A stretch of DNA of 64,000 nucleotides. Source: Papilionanthe hookeriana x Papilionanthe teres. Taxonomy: Eukaryota; Streptophyta; Magnoliopsida; Asparagales; Orchidaceae. The notes under the pieces are model-generated. The model made no database searches and was not told the origin of the DNA. It was given only the letters and a program-made list of their open reading frames with translations. The stretch covers positions 93,120,287 to 93,184,286 of the forward strand of contig CM040428.1 in assembly GCA_022702705.1 (NCBI GenBank). The letters are read 5' to 3'. The position numbers were made by a program, and so were the translations under genes. Shown one piece after another: positions 12,083-24,960 of this stretch (its first letter is position 1; every line of letters starts with the position of its first letter).

Positions 12083-12201
12083 CTTACACACTCTCTTTTA
12101 ATTTCTCTCGCATCATGCTCTCTCCCCTTAATCTATCTCATTATTTATTATTTTTGCTCATACATCTCTCTTACCTCTTTGATTCCTCCCTTTTTCAATC
12201 C
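12083..12201 (+). repeat. Conserved core word, copy 4
   Basis: Same subtype and unit position as the copy at 4761: TTACACACTCTC, CGCATCATGC, CATTATTTATTATTTTTGC, CATACATCTCTC, TTTTTCAATCC. Confidence 0.85.
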
Positions 12202-13094
12202 CTACTTCCCTCTCTTTATGCCTCCCTCCCTATCTAACTCCTCTCTCCCTCTCCCTCATTTTCTTTCTCTATCTCTCTCTCATTCCCTTTCTTTTTCCTC
12301 TCGTCTTTCTCTCACACTTTTCTCTACTCTCGCTCATTCTCTCCCTTCATGTTTATCTCTTCCCTCACCCTCTCACACACTCTATTCTCTCACACTTTCT
12401 TCTCTGTCATCTCTCACACTTCGCATTTCTCCCTCCCTCATTCTCTTTTCGCTCACTCACTCTACTCCCTCCCTCACTATTTCTAGCTCTATCTTCGCAC
12501 TCTCTCACTCACTCTCACCTATGTTGCACTCTCTTCACTTTCTTCAATCTTTCTCTTCCTCTCTCCTTTCTCTCTTTCTTCCTTCCGCCATCCTCTCGCC
12601 CACTGCCTCTCCTTATCTCTCTAAGATACACTATAACTCTCCCCCTCTCACATTCTTTTTCTCTCCCTGTATTACAATCTTATTCTCCACGCTCCTTCCC
12701 TTTCGCTCATTCTCTCAATATCTTCCCTCATTCTACTCTCTCTCATACACTCTATTCCCATACACTCTCTTTCTCTCTATTTGTCTCTCACACTCTCTCC
12801 CTTTCTCACCCTCTCTTTTCTCTCTTCAGCTCTCTCACTCTTACTCCCTCTCCCTCACTCATTCCACTCTATTTCTTTGCCTTACCCACTCTCCATCTCT
12901 CCCTCCCGCTCTCTTCAATCCCTTTCTTCACTTCTCTTTCTTGCTCTCTCTCTCTCACTCTTTATTTCATCTCTCTTTACTGCTTTTCGTTTCTCCCCAC
13001 CGCCCCCTCTCTATCTCTCTCTAGTGCGCATAATTCTATTTCCTCTCTTTCTATCTCTTTACTCACTTTCTCTTCCTCCATCTCTCTACCCACC

Positions 13095-13210
13095 TCCCTC
13101 ACAAATGCTCTCAAATGCTCTCTCATCTTGCTCTCTCCCTTATATTCATTTCATTATTTATTATTTTGCTCATATATCTCTCTTACCTCGATCCGTCCCT
13201 CCTTCAATCC
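13095..13210 (+). repeat. Conserved core word, copy 5
   Basis: Counterpart of the copy at 5771: the doubled AAATGCTCT lead-in, CATTATTTATTATTTTGCTC, and CGATCCGTCCCTCC with TTCAATCC. Confidence 0.85.
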
Positions 13211-13495
13211 CTCCTTCCTCTCTTTCTTTATCTAACTCTTATCTCCCTCTCCGTTGAACTTACTCATCTCGCTCCCTCCCTCTCGTTTTCTCTCATTCCC
13301 TCTCTCGTGCTTTCTCTTCTCTCACTTAGACTTTTCTCTACTCGTCGCTCGCTCTCTCTCCCTCACTCTCTCCCCATTCTCACTCCCCTTCCTCTCTCTT
13401 CAGTTTCCCTCTCAATTTTACCTCACTTTCTTTCTCTTTCTCAATCCATTTTTACTCATCGCTTTCTTCGATTGCTCGCTCTACACTCTCCCTCT

Positions 13496-13614
13496 CTCAC
13501 ACACTCACTCTTAGTTTCTCTCACATATTGCTCTTTCCTCAACAAATCCATCTCATCGTTTCTTATTTTATCACATGCATCTCTCCTTCCTCCGATTCCA
13601 CCATTATTCAATCC
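13496..13614 (+). repeat. Conserved core word, copy 6
   Basis: Counterpart of the copy at 6186: CACATATTGCTCTTTCC, CATCTCATCGTTTCTTATTT, CACATGCATCTCTCC and ATTCCACCATTATTCAATCC. Confidence 0.8.
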
Positions 13615-16600
13615 CCACATCCCTCTTTCTCGCTCTCTCCATACTTCACTCTTCCTCTCGCTCCTATTGAACTCACTTATTGACTCCCTCTACCTCCCTC
13701 TCATTTTCTCTTTTGCTCTCTCTCCTCCGACTTTTTTCTTTTCTTTACTTCTCTCTCACCATCCTCTCCCATTCTCTCACTCTCTCTCATCCTTTCTCTC
13801 TATTCTCCCCCCGCCGCATCCCTCACTCCTATATTTACTCACTAGCTTTCCCCATAACTCACTCTCTCCCTTAGTCTCTCTCCATCCCTCTCTCTCTCTC
13901 TCAATTGCTCTCTACATCTCACTCTCGCCCCTCATCCCCATGTCATTATTTCTTAAGTTCTCTCTTCTCCTCTCGTCCTCCCACTTTCATTCCATCCTTC
14001 CCTCTCTTTTCCCTTTTCTCCGAATCTCACTCTCTTTTCTCTCCTCTTGCACCGACTCCACTAATCGCCTCCCTCCATTTCATTTTTCCATCACACTCTC
14101 CCATTCCCTCTCTCTCGATCTCACTTCTCTCACTTTCTCTTCTCTACCTCTCTTATTCTCCCTCAAACTTTCTCTCCCTCTATCCTCCCTTTCCCGACTC
14201 CTACTCCTTCCCACTTCTCATCCTCGCTACTCTCTATATCTTAATATATCCCTCTCTCTCCATCTCTCTTTCTCACTCATTCTCTTAATCTTGCTCCTTA
14301 TCTTTTCCTCTCTCCCCCTCTTAAATCTTTCATGCTCTCTCTCCATCTCTCACTCCCTCTCTCCCTCTATCTCCCCCGTTCTCACTCTCTCCCTTACTCT
14401 CGTCCTCCATCTCTTTTCACTCTCTCACTTTCTTACTTGTGTCTCTTACTCTCTCGTTTCTCTCTCTTACTCTCTCGCACTCTTTTTGCCAGTCTCTCTT
14501 TCTCTCTTTTTACTCTTTCCCCATCTCTTTTTCTACCTCTCTCTTCTTTCTTACCGTCTTTCACTCTCAATTATGTTTCTCTCACTTTTTCATGCTCCCT
14601 CTTCCTCTCTTTTCTCAATCATTATCTCCTTATATTTATAACCCCATCTCTTTCTACCTTCCCTTCATTCTCTATCTCTTTTCTTTCTCACCCTTCTTCT
14701 CTCTTATTTTTTATTATTTTCACTCCCTCATTATTTCATTTTCATTTCTCCCTCTAGTCCCCTCTCTCTACCATCTCTTACCTCACACGCTTTTGACTCT
14801 CCCTCCTTACTTGGCTCTCTTACCCTTCAATTTCACTATCACTCCTACTTCCTCACTCGCTTCTCTCTCGTGCTCTCTCAACCATTTTTTTCTCCTCTCT
14901 CTCTCACACCATCCCTCCCTAACTTTCTCTCTTACTCCATCCATCATTCTCTCTGCTTCCTTCTCTCAGTTTATCTCTTTCACAATTTATATTCTCTTCC
15001 TCTTTCTTTTGTTATCTCACTATCATTCTTTATTCTCCCTCACCTTCACTCCTTCTTTTCTCACTCTTTATCTTCCTCTATCCCCCACTCTCTTTCTATA
15101 TTTCTCACACATGCCTCTCTTTCTTTTTTCTCTCTCACACTCTCTCTCCACTCGTCCTCCCTAGCTCTCCTTCTCTCTAACTCACTATTAATTTCTCTCT
15201 CATTATCACCCTCATTCACTTATTCTCCCTCTCTCTCCCTTCTGCTCACTCTCTCTTACTTAATCTTCCTCTACCTCCCTTCTTTTCCCGATATCTCTGT
15301 CATTCTCTTTCTTCCTTGCTCCCTTCCTCTCTTTCTCACTATTTATTTGCTTTCTCTTTCTACATTATTACTCACTCTTCTCTAGCACTTTCTCTTCTAT
15401 GTCTCTCTCCTTTTCTTGTTCCTTTCTCTTTCTTCCCACTTTCTCACACACAATCTCTTCATTTCTCTCTATCCATCTTTACCTCTCCCTTTCTCTCCTT
15501 CTCTTTTATTAAATTTTACTCTTACTCTTATCCCCTCTCTTTCTCACCCTCTTTTCTCTGTCTCTCTCTCTCTCCTTCTCCCTTTTTTTATCAGTCTCTT
15601 CTCTCCCAATTTCTTTTCCACTCTCTCTCCTCTGTCGCTCCCTCTCTCGCATCAACTTAGCTCATTCCCTTCTTCTTTTTTTACACTTTGTTTTCTCTTT
15701 CTCTCCTACTCTCTGTACCGCTGCTCTCTCCCCGTCTCACTATTTCTCTTCGTTCACCCTCCCAGTCTCTCTCGCTCCTCCTCCGTAATCTCTCACTCAT
15801 GCTTTCCTCCCTCTCCCTTTCACTGTCATATTTTCTCTCCCTCTCTCCCTATCCCTTTCCAACTCCTCTCTCTCACACTTTAACACATACTTTTGTTGTC
15901 CCTCTCTCCCTTTCTCACTCACACTCTTTTCCTCTATCATCCAACACTTTATTTCTATCTAACACTCTCTCTCCCACTCTTGCTCCCTCTCTCTCCCTCA
16001 ATCTTCCTTTCATGACCTCCCCCATCTCTCTATTCTTTCTCTTTACCACTCATTCTTTCTCTCACGCTCTCTAATTTCTCTCTTTCTCGGTCTTTTGCTT
16101 TTCTTTTCGCTCTTTATTCTTTGCTTCTCTCTCTCTCACTCGCATTCCCTCTATCCCTACTCTCACTTTCAATCCCACTCTCTCCTCGCCTCTCCCTTCT
16201 CCTTCTTTATGTCTACCCCTTCTCACTCTCTCTCGTTATTTCTCACCTTCACTAACACATCTCTTCCTCTACCTCCGCCACTCCCTTCGTCCCTCTCTCC
16301 TTATCTCTTCATATATCTCACTCTATTTTTTCTTCTTCTCACTCTCTCCCACTTTCTTTATATAGCTTTTCTCACTCCCTCACTCACTCTCTCGCTTCTT
16401 CTTATCTCGTCACTTCTTTCTCTTGTCACTTTCAACACTTCCCCTATTACACATTAATTCTTATCAAGCCTCTTCCTACTCTCTTTTTTCCTACACTTCT
16501 CTCCCAATCTTCCTCCCTTCCTTTCCTCCCTTCTATCCTCTCTTTTGTCTCGCTCTATCTCTCCCACACATACTCTATCTCTCTCGCATCACTCTCTCAC

Positions 16601-17577
16601 TCTCACTTGCCTCTTTTTGCTCACTCTCTCTTCTCCCTATTTATCTCTTGACTCTCCCCCTTTTCTTCTTCTCTTTCTCCTCAATTTCACTCATACTCTT
16701 ACATGATTCCTCTCCTTCATTCCTCTTGATTACTCTCACCATCTCTCTTCTTTTCTCTCGTGCTTTATCTCTCTCTCTTTCTCCCTACCTCTCTCTCTCT
16801 TCAATTTAACTGTAACTCTTCCTCTTCCCTCTGTCATTTCTTTTAAACCCATATATTCTCACACTTTCTCTATCTCAATCTCCTAATCTCTTTTTTCTTA
16901 ATCTCTCTCGCTCTCTTTTCTTAATTTCTCTCACTCTCCATTTCTTTCTCACTATTTTAATCTCTCTCCCTCTCATATCTATCTCCAATCTTTATCTCTC
17001 TCTATCTACCAATTTATCTATTTATTATTCGTTCTCTCTCAATATAACTATCTATTACTTCACTTTCACACAACCTCTCTCCCACTCTCTTTCGCTCTTG
17101 TTCTTCCTTCCTCTCTTCTTCTCTCTATCCCTCTATCATTCTCTCAATCTTCCTCCCTCCCTCTCACTCTCTCTTTCTCTTTCTTTCAGCCCCACTCTCT
17201 CTTTCTTTATTTATCTCACTTCCCTCCCTTCACCCTCTCTCTCTGTCAGTCTCTCCACTTACCCTCCCCGTTCTTTCCTCTTTTTCTTCTCGCCTTCATC
17301 ACCGTCTCTAATTCTCTCTCATTCTCTTATGATCCCTTCGCTCACTCTCTTTCTATAACTTCCTCACTCTCCTTCTTTCCGCCTATCACTCTCACTCTCT
17401 TCCTCCTTTGCTCCCTTCCTCTCTTTCTCACTATTTATTTGCTTTCTCTTTCTCTATTATCGCTCACTGCATTTCAAAAATATTTCTCTTCTATTTCTAT
17501 CTCTCCTCTTTATTTGTCCCTTTCTCTTGTCTTCCCACTTTCTTACACACACAATCTCTCCCTTTTATCTCTCAATT

Positions 17578-17597
17578 TAGACATTAAAAGGAATGGA
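17578..17597 (+). repeat. Uninterrupted pyrimidine-to-purine switch of U2 (empty LTR site)
   Basis: TAGACATTAAAAGGAATGG, followed by GAAGCAATAGAAAGGAAG exactly as on the right side of the LTR at 45648-45666. This is the closest reference for the pre-insertion site. Confidence 0.9.
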
Positions 17598-18731
17598 AGC
17601 AATAGAAAGGAAGTGGGGGATGGAGGGAGAGAAAAGAACAGGAGAGAACGGAGATAGGAAGAGCTGTAGAGAGCGAGGATGTACAGAAAGAGAGAGAATA
17701 AAAAGTAACCGAAAATAAAGAAAAAAATCGAGAAAGAGAGATTCAATAAGAGAGTGTGGGTGAGCACATGAGTGGTAAAAAAGAAAGAAATAGATAGATA
17801 AAGGGAGGTCACGAGAAAGATCAAGAGGAGACGCGGCAAGAGTGGAGAGATATTATGAGAGAGAAATAAAGATCGATGGGAAGCAGAGCAAGAGGAGGAT
17901 GACCTGAGAGAGAGGGAGAGCAAAAAGAATGGATGATAAAGAGTGAGAGAGAGGAGTTATAAATGGAGAGAGAGAGAAGTGTGTAAGAGCGATGAGGAAA
18001 GCGTAAGTGAGAATGGTGATAGAGGGAGGGAGAGAGAGGAGAGAGAGGGAGGATGGACGAAGATAAATAGTTAGAGAACATGGAGCAACAACACAGAAAA
18101 GTGAGTGAGAGATAACAAAGAGTGAGAAAAAGAGAAGAAGGGAGTGAGCTAAGCTTGAAATGAGGGAAGGAGGGATATGAGAGATGGAGCGGTGAAAGAA
18201 TGAGAGAAGAGAGGATAGAAAGGAGAGACGATCATAGAAAGGTAGAGTGAGGGAGAGAGATTGAGAGAGAGACGAACAAACGAGGGTGAGAAAGAGAGCA
18301 AGTAAAAGGGAGAAATTTAATAGAGGAAGGAGAGAGAAAGGAAGAGGAAGAGATATTAAGGGAAGAGAACGGAAGTGAGATGGAGTGAGCAGAGTGAAGA
18401 GAAGTGAGAGAAGGTATGCAGTTGAAAGATAGTTGAGAGGATGCCATGGAGAGCAAGGGAATAAAGAGAAAGAGAAAGAGAGAGAAAGAGAGAGAGAGGT
18501 GGCTAGATAAAAGTGAGAGGTGTGAGAGGGAGATATGTTCGTGAGAGAGAGAGATAGTAGCAAGGGAAAAGGTGAGAGGGGGGAAGCTAGAGAGAGAAAG
18601 TGAGTTAGTGGAAGTTGGGGGAGTGAGGGAGAGAGAGGAGAAGAGAAATAGAGAATTAAAGAGAGAAAGGGAGTGGGGAAGAGAAAATGGAAGGCAAAAT
18701 CGAGAGGTGAAAGAGATAAAGAGAGGAGCAG
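17582..18731 (-). repeat. Purine-rich part of U2
   Basis: This block aligns in the same orientation with 10244-11392 and 45644-46906. Its reverse complement is homologous to the pyrimidine sequence around 15490-16130 in the same unit. The GATGCCATGG word lies near 18439 and the block ends with the conserved switch at 18731. No gene is supported. Confidence 0.8.
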
Positions 18732-18750
18732 TCCTCTATATCTCTATCGC
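18715..18750. repeat. Conserved purine-to-pyrimidine switch, copy 3
   Basis: AGATAAAGAGAGGA, GCAG, TCCTCTATATCTCTATCGC. Six-base inverted arms (18722-18727 and 18732-18737) lie around a 4-base spacer. It is the boundary between U2 and the third unit. Confidence 0.75.
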
Positions 18751-19420
18751 TTTCTCTTTACAACCCATGCTCTCTCACACTCTCTATTCTCTCTCTCTTA
18801 TGCTAACTTATATTCTCTCTCTTTCATTCACTTATCCCTCACAAACTCTCTTCCTCTCTCACTACTTCTCTCTCTTTCAATCCCACTCTAAGCTCTCTCT
18901 ATCTTTCTCTCTACTCTTCTCTTTCATTATTTCTCCCTCTCTCAAACATATATTCCTTTCTCCACTCCTCTCTTTCACTCCCTCCCTCTCTCCCTCTCCA
19001 AGTCTCCATATATTTCACTCTCTTAACTTATTCTCACTCTCTCCCACTTTATTTATATATCTTTCTTTCACACTCCCTCGTTCACTCTCTTACTTTTTAT
19101 TCTCTAAGTCTCTCTCTCCCTCCATCTCCCTCCATATCACCCTCTATATCCCCCACTCTCTACCTCTCACTCATTATATTTTGATTCGTCTTCCATGAGT
19201 CTATCTTTCTCCGTATTTCTTGCTTAGCCTCTCTCCATCTCTCCCTCCCGCACCCTTCACCTTTCACTTCTCTTGCTCTCTTCACTCTCTATGTTATCTC
19301 TTTTTATATTTCTTTGCCCGATTTCAGACACTCTCTATCCTCTCTTGCTCATAATTCTATCTCCCTCTCTTCTCTCTCTTTACTCACTTTTTCTCTTCCT
19401 TTGTCTCTCACTCCCCTTTC

Positions 19421-19539
19421 CTTACACACTAACTTTTAATTTCTCTCGCATCATGCTCTCTCCCCTTAATCTATCTCATTATTTATTATTTTTGCTCATA
19501 CATCTCTCTTACCTCTTTCGATTCCTCCTTTTTCAATCC
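19421..19539 (+). repeat. Conserved core word, copy 7
   Basis: Counterpart of copies at 4761 and 12083: CTTACACACT, CGCATCATGC, CATTATTTATTATTTTTGC, CATACATCTCTC, TTTTTCAATCC. Confidence 0.85.
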
Positions 19540-20432
19540 CTACTTCCTCTCTTTTATGCCTCCCTCCCATTCTCAACTCCTCTCTCCCTCTCCCCCCCCT
19601 CATTTTCTCTATCTCTCTCATTCCCTTTCTTTTTCTCTGCCTTCTCACATTTTTCTTACTCTCGCTCATTCTCTCTCCTCTCTCATGTTTATCTCTTTCC
19701 CTCACCTCTCACACACTCTATTCTCTCACACTTTCTTCTCTCTATTATCTCTCACACTCTTTGCATTTCTCCCCCCCCTCCCTCATTCTCTCTTTTCGCC
19801 ACTTACCTACTCCCTCCTCACTATTTCTAGATCTATCTGCACTCTCTCACTCACTCTCACTTATAAGCCGCACTCTCTTCACTTTCTTCAATCTTTCTCT
19901 TCCTCTCTCCTTCTTTCTCTCTTTCTTCCTTCCGCCATCCCTCTCTCGCCCTCTTTGTCTCTCCCTCATTCTAAGATACACTATAACTCTCCCTCTCTCA
20001 CAATCTTTTTCTCTCCCTGCATAATCTCATTCTCCACGCTCCTTCCCTTTCGCTCACTTCCCCAATATCTTCCTCATTCTATCTCCTCTTCTCTCATACA
20101 CTCTATTCCCAAACACTCTCTTTCTCTCTATTTGTCTCTCACACTCTCTCCCTTTCTCACCCTCTCTTTTTCTCTCTCTTCAATTTCCTCTCACTCTTAC
20201 TCCCTCTCCCTCACTCATTCTCGACTCTATTTTTGCCTTACCCACTCTCCATCTCTCCCTCCCGCTCTCTCTTCAATCCCTTCTTCACTTCTTTCTTGCT
20301 CTCTCTCTCACTTTATTTCATCTCTCTTTATTGTTTCTTTGCTCTCAATTGCCCCTCTCTATCTCTCTAGTGCGCATAATTCTATTTCCCAGCTCTTTAC
20401 TCAAACTTTCTCTTCCTCCATCTCTCACCCAA

Positions 20433-20555
20433 CTCCCTCACAAATGCTCTCTCAAATGCTCTCTCATCTTGCTCTCTCCCCTTATATCCATTTCATTATT
20501 TATTATTTTGCTCATATATCTCTCTTACCTCCTTGATCCGTCCCTCCTTCAATCC
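20433..20555 (+). repeat. Conserved core word, copy 8
   Basis: Counterpart of copies at 5771 and 13095, with the doubled AAATGCTCTCT lead-in and TTGATCCGTCCC before TTCAATCC. Confidence 0.85.
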
Positions 20556-20855
20556 CTCCTTCTCTCTCTTTATGCCTCCCTCTTTATCTAACTCTTATCT
20601 CCCTCTCCGCTTGCACTTACTCATTCAGTCCCTCCCCCTCTCGTTTTCTCTCTTTCATTCCCTCTCTTGTGCTTTCTCTTCTCTCACTTAGACTTTTTCT
20701 CTACTCGCTCGCTCTCTCCCTCACTCTCTCCCATTCTCACTCCCCTTCCTCTCTTTTGGGTTTCTCTCACTCTTACTCCCTCACTTTCTTTCTCTTTCTC
20801 AATCCATTTTTACTCATCGCTTTCTCTTCGATCGCTCGCTCTACACTCTCCTCTC

Positions 20856-20966
20856 TCACACACTCACTCTGGCTCACATATTGCTCTTTCCCAACAAATC
20901 CATCTCATTGTTTCTTATTTTATCACATGTATCTCTTCCTCCTCGATTCCACCATTATTCAACTCC
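20856..20966 (+). repeat. Conserved core word, copy 9
   Basis: Counterpart of copies at 6186 and 13496: CACATATTGCTCTTTCCCAA, CATCTCATTGTTTCTTATTT, and GATTCCACCATTATTCAA, here followed by CTCC instead of TCC. Confidence 0.8.
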
Positions 20967-23900
20967 CCACATCCCTCTCTTTCTCGCTCTCTCCATACTT
21001 CACTCTTCCCCTCTCGCTCCTATCGAACTCAGTGGACTATCGACTCCCTCTACCTCCCTCTCATTTTCTTTGCCTTCTCCTCTGACTTTTTCTTTTCTTT
21101 ACTTCTCTCTCACCATCCTCTCCCATTCTCTCACTCTCTCTCATCCTTTCTCTCTTATTCTCCCCCTGCCGCATCCCTCACTCCTATATTTACTCACTAT
21201 TTCTCTCCCTCTATAACTCACTCTCTCCCTTAGTCTCTCTCCATCCCTCTCTCTCTCTCAATTGCTCTCACATCTCACTCTCGCCCCTCATCCCCATGTC
21301 ATTATTTCTTAAGTTCTCTCTCTTCTCCTCTGTCCCTCCCACTTTCATTCCATCCTTCCCTCTCTTTTCCCTTTCTCCGAATCTCACTCTTTCTCTCTCC
21401 TCTTGCACTGACTCACTCAATCTGCCTCCCTCCATTTCATTTTCTCATCACACTCTCCCATTCCCTCTCTCTGATCTCACTTCTCTCTAATTTCTTATTC
21501 TCCCCTCAAACTTTCTCTCTCTCCCTCTACCCTCCCTTTCCGACTCCTACTCTCCTTCCCACTTTCATCCCGGCCACTCTCTATATCTTAATATATCCCT
21601 CTCTCCATCTCTCTTTTCACTCATTCTCTTAATCTCGCTCTATCACCATCTTACTTCTTATCTTTCCTCTCTCCCCCTCTTAAATCTTTCTGCGTTCTCT
21701 CTCCATCTCTCACTCCCTCTCTCCCTCTATCTCCCCCCGTTCTCACTCTCTCCCTTACTCTCGCTCCATCTCTTTCTTTCACTTCACTTTCTTACTATAT
21801 CTTTCTTTGTTTCTCTCTCTTACTCTCTTGCACTCTTTTGCTTCCTTTCTCTCTTATTCTTTCCTCTATCTCTCTTTTTCTACCTCTCTTCTTTCTTACT
21901 GTCTTTCACTCTCAATTATGTTTCTCTCACTTTTTCTCATGCTCCCTCTTCCTCTCTTTTCTCAATCATTATCTCCTTATATTTATAACCCCATCTCTTT
22001 CTACCTTCCTCTCATTCTCTATCTCTTTTTCTTTTCACCCTCTTCTTCTCTTATTTTTTATTATTTTCACTCCCTCATTATTTCATTTTCTATTTCTCTC
22101 TCTAGTCCCCTCTCTTTTCTTATCGTCTCTACTCACACTCTTTTTGACTCTCCCTCCTTACTTGGCTCTTTAAATTTCTTCAATTTCACTATCACTCCTA
22201 CTTCCTCACTCGCTTCTCGTACTCTCTCAACCATTTTTTTCTCCCCTCTCTCACACCATCCCTCCCTAACTTTCTCTCTACTCCATCCATCATTCTCTTC
22301 TGCTTCCTTCGTCTTTTATCTCTTCACAATTTATATTCTCTCTTCCTTTCTTTTTATTATCTCACTATCATTCTTTATTCTCCCTCACATTCACTCCTTT
22401 TCTCACTCTTTATCTTCCTCTATCCCCCACTCTCTCTTTCTATATTTCTCACACATGCCTCTCTTCTTTTTTCTCTCTCTCTCACACTCTCTCCACTTGT
22501 CCTCCCTAGCTCTCCTTCTCTCTAACTCACTTTTAATTTCTCTCTCATTATCTCCCTCATTCACTTATTCTCCCTCTCTCCCTCCTGCTCACTCTCTCTT
22601 ACTTAATCTTCCTCACTCTCCTTCTTTCCCGATATCTCTGTCATTCTCTCTTCTTCCTTTGCTCCCTTCCTCTCTTTCTCACTATTTATTTGCTTTCTTT
22701 CTACATTACGCTCACTCTTCTCTAGCACTTTCTCTTCTATGTCTCTCTCTCTTTCTTTGTTCCTTTCTTTCTTCCCACTTTCTCACACACAATCTCTTGA
22801 TTTCTCTCTATCCATCTCTACCTCCCTTTCTCTCTCCTTCTCTTTTACAATTCTTACTCTTACTCTTATCCCCTCTCTTCTCACCCTCTTTTCTCTCGTC
22901 TCTCTCTCTCTCCTTCCCCCTTTTTTTATCAGCCTCTCTTCTCTCCCAATTTCTTTTCCACTCTCTCTCCTCTCGTCGCTCCCTCTCTCGCATCAACTTA
23001 AATGGCTCCCTTCTTCTCTTTTTTTACACTTTGTTTTCTTTCTCTCCTACTCTCTCGTACCGCCGCTTCTCCTCGTCTCACTATTTCTCTTCGTTCACCC
23101 TCCCAGCCTTCCGCTCCTCTTCCGTAATCTCTCACCATGCTTTCCTCCCTCCTTTCACTGTCATATTTTCTCTCCCTCTCTCCCTATCCTTTCCAACTCC
23201 TCTCTCCTCACACTTTAACACATACTTTTGTTGTCCCTCTCTCCCTTTCTCACTCACACTCTTTTCCTCTATCATCCAACACTTTATTTCTATCTAACAC
23301 TCTCTCTCCCACTCTTGCTCCCTCTCTCTCCTCAATCTTCCTCATGACCTCCCCCATCTCTCTATTCTTTCTCTTTACCACTCATTCTTTCTCTCACGCT
23401 CTCTAATTTCTCTCTTTCTCGGTTTTTTGCTTTCTTTCTTGCTCTTTATTCTTGTTCTCTCTCTCACTCGCATTCCCTCTATCCCTACTCTCACTTTCAA
23501 TCCCACTCTCTACCGGGGCTTTCCCTTTCTCCTTCTTTATGTCTACCCCTTCTCACTCTCTCTCTTATTTCTCACCTTCACTAACACATCTCTTCCTCTC
23601 CTCCTACTTTCACTCCCTTCGTCCCTCTCTCCTTATCTCTTTCATATATCTCACTCTATTTATTTCTTTCTTCTCACTCTCTCCCACTTTTATATAGCTT
23701 TCTCTCTCACTCCCCTCACTCACTCTCGCTCTTTATCTGTCACTTCTTTCTCTTGTCACTTTCAACACTTCCCCTATTACACACTTTATCGTTCTCACTT
23801 TTTCCTACACTTCTCCCAATCTTCCTCCCTTCCTTTTCTCTTATATTTAACTTCCTCCCTTCAATCCTCTCTTTTTTGTCTACTCTATCTCTCCCACACA

Positions 23901-24496
23901 TACTCTATCTCTCTCGCATCACTCTCTCTCACTCTCACTCGGTCTCTTTTCCTCACTCTCTTTCTCCCTATTTCTTATCTCTCGACTCCCTTTCTTTCTC
24001 TTCTCTTTCTCCTCATTTTCACTCATACTCTTACATGATTCCTCTCCTTCATTCCTCTTGATTACTCTCACCATCTCTCTTCTTTTCTCTCGTGCTTTAT
24101 CTCTCTCTTTCTCCCTACCTCTCTCTCTCTTCAATTTAACTGTAACTCTTCCTCTTCCTCCGTCATTTCTTTTAAACCCATATATTCTCACACTTTCTCT
24201 ATCTCAATCTCCTCGGTACCCCTTTTTTTCTAATTTCTCTCGCTCTCTTTTCTTAATTTCTCTCACTCTCCATTTCTTTCTCACTATTTTAATCTCTCTC
24301 CCTCTCATATCTATCTCCTATCTTTATCTCTCTCTATCTACCAATTTATCTATTTATTATCTTGCTCTCTCTCAATATAACCATTCATTACTTCACTTTC
24401 TCACACAATCCTCTCCCACTCCTCTTTCTGCTTCGTTCTTCCTTCCTCTCTTCTCTCTCGTCCCTCTATCATTCTCTTAATCTTCCTCCCTCTCTC

Positions 24497-24960
24497 TTGC
24501 TCTTTATTCCTTACTCTCTCTTTTTATCCCTATTTTCGTCTCTATTTCTTTGTCTCTCTCTCCCTTTATCCAATTTAAATCTCAATCTTACACCCACTCT
24601 CTCCCTTTCTCTCTATTCCTTCTCTCTTCGCCTCTTACTCTCCTATGTTACTCTATTCTCCTCTCTCCCTTTCACTTTTCTCTCACTTTCCTTACTCTAT
24701 CACACTCTTCATCTTCGCTCTCTCTCTTCCCCTCCCATTATCTCTCACACACTCTTCTCTCCCTCTCTATCTATCATGCACCACCTTTTTCTCTTCCTCT
24801 TTTCCTTCCTCATTCTCCCTCTCACCATCTCCCTCATCCCTCCCTTCCCCCTCTCTCTCACTCATTCCCTTATTCATCTTCATCTCACTCACTCCAATCC
24901 CTTTTTTGCTCTCTATCCCACTCTCTTTAGCACACTCTCCCGCTCGTTAATCTCTCTTGC
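24497..24960 (+). repeat. Segment X, copy 1
   Basis: Recognised by TCCCTATTTTCGTCTC, CCCTTTATCCAATTTAAATC (24562) and CACTCACTCCAATCCCTTTT near 24889. It recurs 3.70 kb downstream (28180-28660) and, diverged, at 48510-48900. Confidence 0.75.

Larger units (their letters stand above)
11393..18731 (+). repeat. 7.33-kb higher-order unit, copy U2 (intact)
   Basis: This is a direct tandem neighbour of U1 with the same order of landmarks: AGATACACTATAACTCTCC 12624, TAGTGCGCATAATT 13022, TAGACATTAAAAGGAATGG 17578. The pyrimidine part is 11393-17581 and the purine part 17582-18731. Its first few hundred bases are almost identical to U1, with differences dominated by small CT-length changes. The longest frame here (508 codons from 13115) is a Ser/Leu/Pro/Phe low-complexity artefact. 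Confidence 0.92.
18732..24496 (+). repeat. Third 7.33-kb unit, left part (U3L)
   Basis: Follows U1 and U2 closely from the switch to about 24496, which corresponds to about 9815 of U1: AGATACACTATAACTCTCC 19974, TAGTGCGCATAATT 20368. The last shared stretch is the CCCTCTATCATTCTCT word followed by AATCTTCCTCCC. After that the expected continuation (CCCCCACTCTCTCTTTCTC in U1) is replaced by unrelated family sequence and is found again only near 44490. Confidence 0.85.

Noticed and set aside
13115..14641. Open frame of 508 codons in U2
   Set aside because: The homologous stretches in U1 and U3 are broken into other frames by small C/T length changes, so there is no sign of selection for coding.
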